NCBI GenBank assembly: GCA_038496445.1
Contig: JALMLS010000577.1
Coordinates: 434,001 to 498,000, forward strand
Source: Trichosphaerium sp. ATCC 40318
Taxonomy: Eukaryota > Discosea > Flabellinia > Trichosidae
Direction of reading: 5' to 3'
DNA: 64,000 nt
The position numbers and the translations under genes are program-made. Below, one piece after another: positions 59,496-64,000 of the stretch. The notes below the pieces were generated by a model, which worked only from the letters and a program-made list of their open reading frames with translations, ran no database searches and was not told the origin of the DNA. How positions within the stretch are numbered: the stretch's first letter is position 1; every line of letters starts with the position of its first letter.

Positions 59496-59735
59496 CTACT
59501 TCACTGGGTATATAAAGTTATTGCTGTAACCATAACCTTCTTTGCCGTTTTTATCTACCACCGTCCATATAGTGTTATCAAAGTCGCTATCGTCAATGTC
59601 TATAAGCGTATAGCGTTCTCCTTTGGTTACATCTAAAAAACCTTGATAGTATGGATCGTTTTTTCGGTATGTGTGGTCCTTTTTACCAATAACTTTCACT
59701 TTTTTAAAGTCTTTTTTGTAGCGGCGTCGCTCCAT
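59496..59735 (-). CDS. Small SH3-like domain protein
   Basis: Start chosen at MERRRYKKDFKKVK (59735); an in-frame ATG at 59750 would add five residues. After a basic leader, the sequence TYRKNDPYYQGFLDVTKGER then YTLIDIDDSDFDNTIWTVVD then KNGKEGYGYSNNFIYPVK follows the SH3 pattern: KGExYxLIDxDD, W, G-x-E-G-Y, SNNFI. About 79 residues, intronless. SH3 domains bind Pro-rich peptides such as the tail of the TKL kinase at 34.1 kb, though pairing is only speculation. Stop 59496-59498. Confidence 0.65.
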   Translation of the reverse strand: MERRRYKKDFKKVKVIGKKDHTYRKNDPYYQGFLDVTKGERYTLIDIDDSDFDNTIWTVVDKNGKEGYGYSNNFIYPVK

Positions 59736-59984
59736 TTTTAGAAAAAACACAATTTAACAACTTGTCAAAAATCGTGTGAGGTCAAATGACTTGTGTTTTA
59801 TTTTGTTTGTCAGCAAACCATAACACCTCTGAAAGATGTGTAGAAAGTAACGACATTGGCTATTATAGAAGATGAAGTTCGGACTTCAGACAATCTAACT
59901 CAGGTCACACGGCAACCGGTTTATGTAGTGGTTGAGAAAAATACATAACAAAAATGTCAATGATAGCCCATTGAGTCGACAGCT

Positions 59985-60520
59985 ATGACGGAATATCAAT
60001 ACCTCAAAAAAATGAGCCTTTACAAGCCATGCCAGGAATGCGATTATTTACAAATGCTTTGTACCTCGTGTAAGAAAGCGTTTGCGCAGCTACACAAACA
60101 CTCTCCGTGCTCTATCAGCAAAACTTGCGGGAAGTTGTCAGCTGTCAGACGTGTACCTTTACAATAATTGATACCCTTCGCGTTAGACCTATTACGGCAT
60201 CGGATAGTTACATGCGCAGAGAAGCAGGTATGCCATGCTGGAGAACAGGAGAGCCAATGTACACAAATATTGTGATAAGCAAAATAACTCAAGGTGCTCA
60301 TGAGTGGGAATTACAGGATATATTAGCTAATAGGAGCAAGTTAAAACTCAACCCAATTATGTTCAAACTCGTCAGAGAGCTTTTAAACAATAAGGAATGT
60401 AATAATTGTGGCAAAGAATCGAGCAAACGATGCTCTAGATGTAAGAGCGTATACTATTGTTCTAAAATATGTCAACACCTCGATTGGAAAAGCCATAAAA
60501 ATCAATGTATCAAACATTAA
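59985..60520 (+). CDS. MYND zinc-finger protein, possible frameshift near the 5' end
   Basis: The C-terminal MYND finger is complete: CNNCGKESSKRCSRCKSVYY then CSKICQHLDWKSHKNQCIKH, with the expected Cys/His spacing. Upstream helices include WELQDILANRSKLKLNP and FKLVRELLNNKE. Two start options exist. ATG 60107 gives an uninterrupted 137-residue frame. ATG 59985 opens another frame with CxxC pairs (CQECDYLQMLCTSC) that ends at 60165 and would need a frame change near 60130. MYND fingers bind Pro-rich partners, often in chromatin regulators. It is divergent from the SH3-like gene with a gap of about 250 bases. Confidence 0.7.
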
Positions 60521-60647
60521 ACACAAATTACTTACCAACAACCCCGAGTGTACAACCGTTCTTCATATACTTGAATAACGTTTTATTTCTTCATTTAATA
60601 ATCCACAATTGGAGCGTATCTGCTAATCGCAGGATAAAAATATGACC

Positions 60648-61299
60648 TCAAATGAAAGGATGAATTTGTTGAGAATATTTAATGACAGCTTTCATTCTTT
60701 CTTCTTGATCTTGTTGCAAATCTAAAAATTGTTAATCACGTGGTGTTATAAAGCTGATATACAACGTACATCCTGAAGCGCCAGAAATCCAAGCTTGTAT
60801 CCGAAAACCCCAAAACCATGGATTACACCACTACATGAACCTGCCATGTCCGAATGTACATTTCTAGAGCTTGGATTACTTATGTGGACCTCTACTACCT
60901 AAAAAGAAACGTAATTAGCGTGGTTTAAACCAAAATAAGCAACACGTACTGGAACTTTACTGTTTACTTCTTTAATCGCGTTACTAAGCGCACGGTAACC
61001 AAGAGTGAAGCCTAAAAGCACGATTAACTTTATTCGTTAAAAAAGAAAACGTCTTGATACTTTCCTGATGGATTAATCACCACGCCATTGTATTCTTGCG
61101 AATCAAATGTACTGTACAACTTATTGATAACTTCTCCTTCTACATTCGACTGAAAAATGTCTACCTTAGCAGAGACGCCTTTTGCATACTCCTTTATCTC
61201 ATTATTGTATTCTGGGAGCGTTTTTGGACCAAACTTCTCTATATTAACCTTTCCTCGCATGTTCATGCCTGCACCGTGTATTACAAGGAAGCGTGCCAT
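60648..61299 (-). CDS. Type II dehydroquinase-like protein
   Basis: ATG 61299, four exons. N-terminus FLVIHGAGMNMRGKVNIEKF matches the family's VLNGPNLNLLGxREPxIYG region, then VDIFQSNVEGEVINKLY, VVINPSG, FTLGYRALSNAIKEVNSKVP and VEVHISN with the conserved His, and a C-terminal FGVFGYKLGFLALQD. Two key features differ: the catalytic Tyr position reads Phe (EKFG), and GPNLN reads GAGMN. The reaction, dehydration of 3-dehydroquinate in the shikimate or quinate pathway, may therefore be lost. The INPSG to FTLGY join implies a non-GT donor (GAAAGT, 61074). Stop TGA 60648-60650. CACGTG lies in the last intron. Confidence 0.8.
61012..61074 (-). other. Putative non-canonical GA-AG intron of the dehydroquinase-like gene
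   Basis: Donor GAAAGT (GTAAGT with one base changed) and acceptor TTTTAG. It restores INPSGFTLGYRAL exactly; the canonical GTATCA two codons later breaks the frame. A sequence error at one base is the alternative. Confidence 0.5.
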
Positions 61300-61640
61300 C
61301 TTTAACGTGTACTATCGACAAACTGTGCAGGTTAGGCCATGTGCAGGTTGCTTATTAAGTCACCACTTCGAAAGTTGTCAATTTTGTCTGGCGTCAATTG
61401 TGACCAACGTCGCTATGCGCTATACAAGTAATTTACAATGTCCTTGACAGTGTGCACCGCTTTGTTTTTTTTGTCGACGCTAGCCAACAAAACTGCTGAG
61501 CGACAAGAATAGCCACAAACTTTTCGTTCTAAGCACTTCGTATTATTAGCAATAGGTCATCGCTAGTCTAGTTTTTGTTACGCAAGCTGGTTTTAGCAAC
61601 AATACGTTGGGGTTTATCTGTACAATCTATTAGTTCCGAC
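61300..61640. other. Divergent promoter region
   Basis: Between divergent starts of the dehydroquinase-like gene and a type I surface protein. No exon, RNA or repeat supported. Confidence 0.5.
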
Positions 61641-63268
61641 ATGAAACAATCACGTGACTTGCTATTATCTCTTTTGAGTTTTGTTCTTTTTGTATCCTGC
61701 ACCGTTGTTGTTTACGATAATCAAAGGTACATCTTCGTAATTGTATCAGCACTAACGATGACAAAGGGGTGTTTATACGCTTGGAAATGTCAACCAATTT
61801 TTCTTGTGGCAGTCTCATATGAACAACACCGGTAAATCGTGGCGAGTGCCGGAAATTCAGGTCCGAGAAAAATTGAAAAAAAAAATAACTGCTAAAATAG
61901 TTGGGCTACAAAGTTGTACTGTACTATTTTCTATGTTTTTCTTACACTGACCTAGGATTTAACCAACTACGTACCCGACACTACCGAAGTTCTTGGCGTT
62001 TTTGGCTTTACGCATAAAAAATCTGAAGCGCAGCCTTTTCTTGACTGGACATTTTCAGGTATTGAACTATATTGGGAAAAGCACCTTGTAGAGGCTCACT
62101 ATTAATAAGGAGGCAAATCTTTTATTGCTTGCAGAAGAGGAGGTTCGTTTTGCGATGATCTAGGTAATGTTGTTTTATCCTGTTTTTTTCTGGTATTGAC
62201 TATTACAGTAGGATTATTTGACTTGAATGTTTACGAACCTGAAAATGACACATATCATGTACATTTTACTTATATTTGTTCTTAATAACAGCTTCTCATT
62301 CCAACTTAGGACGTTATCACCACTACATCAGATATCCCTTCAATACAGCTGCATAATAAGTTTGCCCATTTTTCAAATTACACCAACCCAGAAAACGTGA
62401 CTATTCTTGGATACATAACGCATGATAATGGCACATATGAGATACTAGTACAAGTACAGTATGGTGAGGGTTGTTAGTGGATCGTCATCATTATGTAAGG
62501 CAAGTGTTAACTTTAATTGTAGGAAATGGGTTTTTTATTGTTGTCGGAGACACAAGTTTCCTTCGTGATGAATTCGTAGCCAATACAACAACCGCTTTTG
62601 CGTTTACAGACACTATCTTTGAGAGACTTTCACCGAAAGTTCCTACACCCGGTCCCACAATAACTCCAACAATGAGCAACAGGTGTGGGGTCATTCTGAA
62701 AGACGGAATAATATGCCAAAATGGTAACTCAAGTTTTTTGCATTGTGTATTTTTACACTATTCTAGAGACTCTGGTAATTAGCCAAGACGTTATTTTAGA
62801 CAAAATTGCAGGAGGCTTAAAAATAATACTTGTACAAAATGTCACATCTGGCAAAGTTCCTGTACTGACATTACGAAGTACGTAAATGACAAGTTTGCAA
62901 AAACTTTCCATTTTTTATCTAACGTTTTCGACCAAGGTTGTTCCATGGTTGATATAACCATAGAACTAAGTAAAAGTCTATCATTAGGAACAACAGAAAT
63001 CATGTACTTAATATTGGAGAAAGGAAAATGTTCACATGACCCTTCAGTCAAAGCTAAACAGCCAGGAAATGAACAAAAATGTAGCGAACTTCAACAAAAA
63101 CAATTAAAAGATGGTAGTGAGTTTTCCGTATTACTAACTCTTACAGACACTTGTGGCTCTACATCGTTTCCTGTGGGTACTACCGTAGCATTGTCATTAG
63201 TTGTATTGGTATTTGTGTTTGCTGCTGTTGGCGTAATTGTGTACTTTGTATTGTATTTGAAAAAATAA
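61641..63268 (+). CDS. Type I transmembrane surface protein (paralogue of 24.1-27.3 kb gene)
   Basis: ATG 61641 begins a signal peptide (MKQSRDLLLSLLSFVLFVSC). Exons then give GVYTLGNVNQFFLWQSHMNN, DLTNYVPDTTEVLGVFGFTH, GGKSFIACRRGGSFCDD, NYTNPENVTILGYITHDNGT (with Asn-glycosylation sites), FFIVVGDTSFLRDEF, a short Pro/Thr stalk (KVPTPGPTITPT), CGVILKDGIICQNG, and the last exon: a Cys-bearing membrane-proximal domain (CSELQQKQLKDGSEFSVLLT), the helix VALSLVVLVFVFAAVGVIVY and a very short tail (LKK). Stop TAA. Arrangement and the last domain resemble the 24.1-27.3 kb gene, but the stalk is shorter. The surface role is inferred. Middle exon joins are tentative. Confidence 0.72.
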
Positions 63269-63878
63269 ACCAGTAAACATGAGGTAGCCTTAATTGCTTC
63301 TTTGATAGTGTGATTGTCCATGCATTTTCTGTTAAAGACTATTATATTGTTCGTTTCTCACAAATTAAGCTGGGAGCTGTCACTCAAGTTGGGCGTTGAC
63401 TGTTGGCTCAAAAAAAGCACTTTTTTGGTGCTGTTTTTGCCAATAAACTTTTGTCGCCGGCTGGCTTAGTTAGCGTGAAACGCACAATACTATCTAGCTG
63501 GTTTCTTAAAATTTGCCCTTGTTGCTGCTTACTAAAAGCTTAAATGGTGAATACAACAGTATGTTAGCGCTAAAATTTCGTACCCAAGAAAAACGAAGAA
63601 AACAGTCATTGTGAGTTTACAAATTTCGCCTGAGTAACAAAAGTGATAGATAGCACATCAAGCACGTAGCGTGTATTTATTTATTCCTAAACAACAATAA
63701 TCAGGTACGTACGTAGCGCCTGGTTCTTTTGTACTGTTAATATTCCTAACAATGTCGTATTAGTACTGGCATTTGGTAATAAACGCCTGTAGCGACATTT
63801 AGTTAATTAAAAGTCGTATACTTAAGTAGGTACGCTGTATTTGACATGCGCTGAGGTTCATTTTTTCGTTAGCAATAG
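63269..63878. other. Intergenic
   Basis: AT-rich spacer between two plus-strand genes. No gene, RNA or repeat was recognised. Confidence 0.4.
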
Positions 63879-64000
63879 ATGTCTTCTGCGTTGACTTTAC
63901 TTGATCTACCACGTGAAATTCAACAATATATCTGTACATTCAACTTAGAAGTATTCACAAAATTCCATACATTATCAAAGAAAGCAGCAATCAACACACA
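63879..64000 (+). CDS. F-box-like protein, N-terminus (cut by window end)
   Basis: ATG 63879 opens MSSALTLLDLPREIQQYICT then FHTLSKKAAINT and runs off the window. The helix set aligns with the N-terminus of the MORN-repeat protein at 41517 (DIPVEIQLVIID and LISKRAAITS), so a paralogue with MORN repeats beyond the edge is expected. A CACGTG overlaps the coding start region (63910). Confidence 0.65.
   Translation, partial: MSSALTLLDLPREIQQYICTFNLEVFTKFHTLSKKAAINT

Overview
The window is nuclear DNA of a unicellular eukaryote. It is AT-rich and gene-dense, with both strands used. Most genes are cut by several short introns of about 40-70 bases. Donors are usually GTACGT, GTAAGT or GTATGT, and a CTAAC/CTAAT-like branch site often lies just before the final AG. 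Housekeeping genes are eukaryotic: cytosolic PheRS alpha, eIF2 beta, eIF2B alpha, an Arl GTPase, a small Tim chaperone, a PH-domain AGC kinase and a TKL kinase. I cannot assign the lineage. The mix of Akt-like and TKL kinases, F-box/LRR, MORN and PT-rich surface proteins would suit an amoeboid or flagellate protist. All exon models were read by eye.

Layout. 1-7.3 kb: end of a PT-rich, probably GPI-anchored surface protein (+); a multi-TM protein with a PA-like ectodomain (-); a secreted animal-type haem peroxidase (-). 7.3-9.9 kb: sparse, with one small basic two-exon gene. 9.9-15.7 kb: PheRS alpha, a lipid-anchored Ser-rich protein and eIF2B alpha, all (-). 16-20.4 kb: a rhomboid lacking the catalytic serine and an Akt-like kinase (+). 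21-27.3 kb: an Arl GTPase, a deiodinase-like selenoprotein with an in-frame TGA, and a large type I surface protein, all (-). 28-31.7 kb: an MMACHC/CblC-like protein (-) and a double-GST protein (+). 32.3-44.5 kb: F-box/LRR, TKL kinase (-), LYR protein, eIF2 beta, a possible DNA-binding protein, small Tim, MORN-repeat and LRR-coiled-coil-RING proteins. 45-57.8 kb: two inverted copies of an unrecognised gene family flank a class V aminotransferase, an orphan gene, sparse DNA and a second PT-rich surface protein. 58-64 kb: Cys-rich, SH3-like, MYND and type II dehydroquinase-like proteins, a second type I surface protein, and the start of another F-box-like gene.

Four gene types occur twice in this window, mostly in opposite orientation: PT-rich surface proteins at 1-1290 and 53340-54830; type I surface proteins at 24082-27334 and 61641-63268; F-box-like/MORN at 41517-42461 and 63879 onward; and the unrecognised family at 45.05-47.06 and 56.44-57.83 kb. 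This points to repeated local duplication with inversion. The most striking finds are the selenocysteine deiodinase homologue, the inverted gene-family pair with a shared palindromic upstream element, a marked excess of CACGTG, GC-AG introns with a recurring GCACGT donor, and a rhomboid pseudoprotease.
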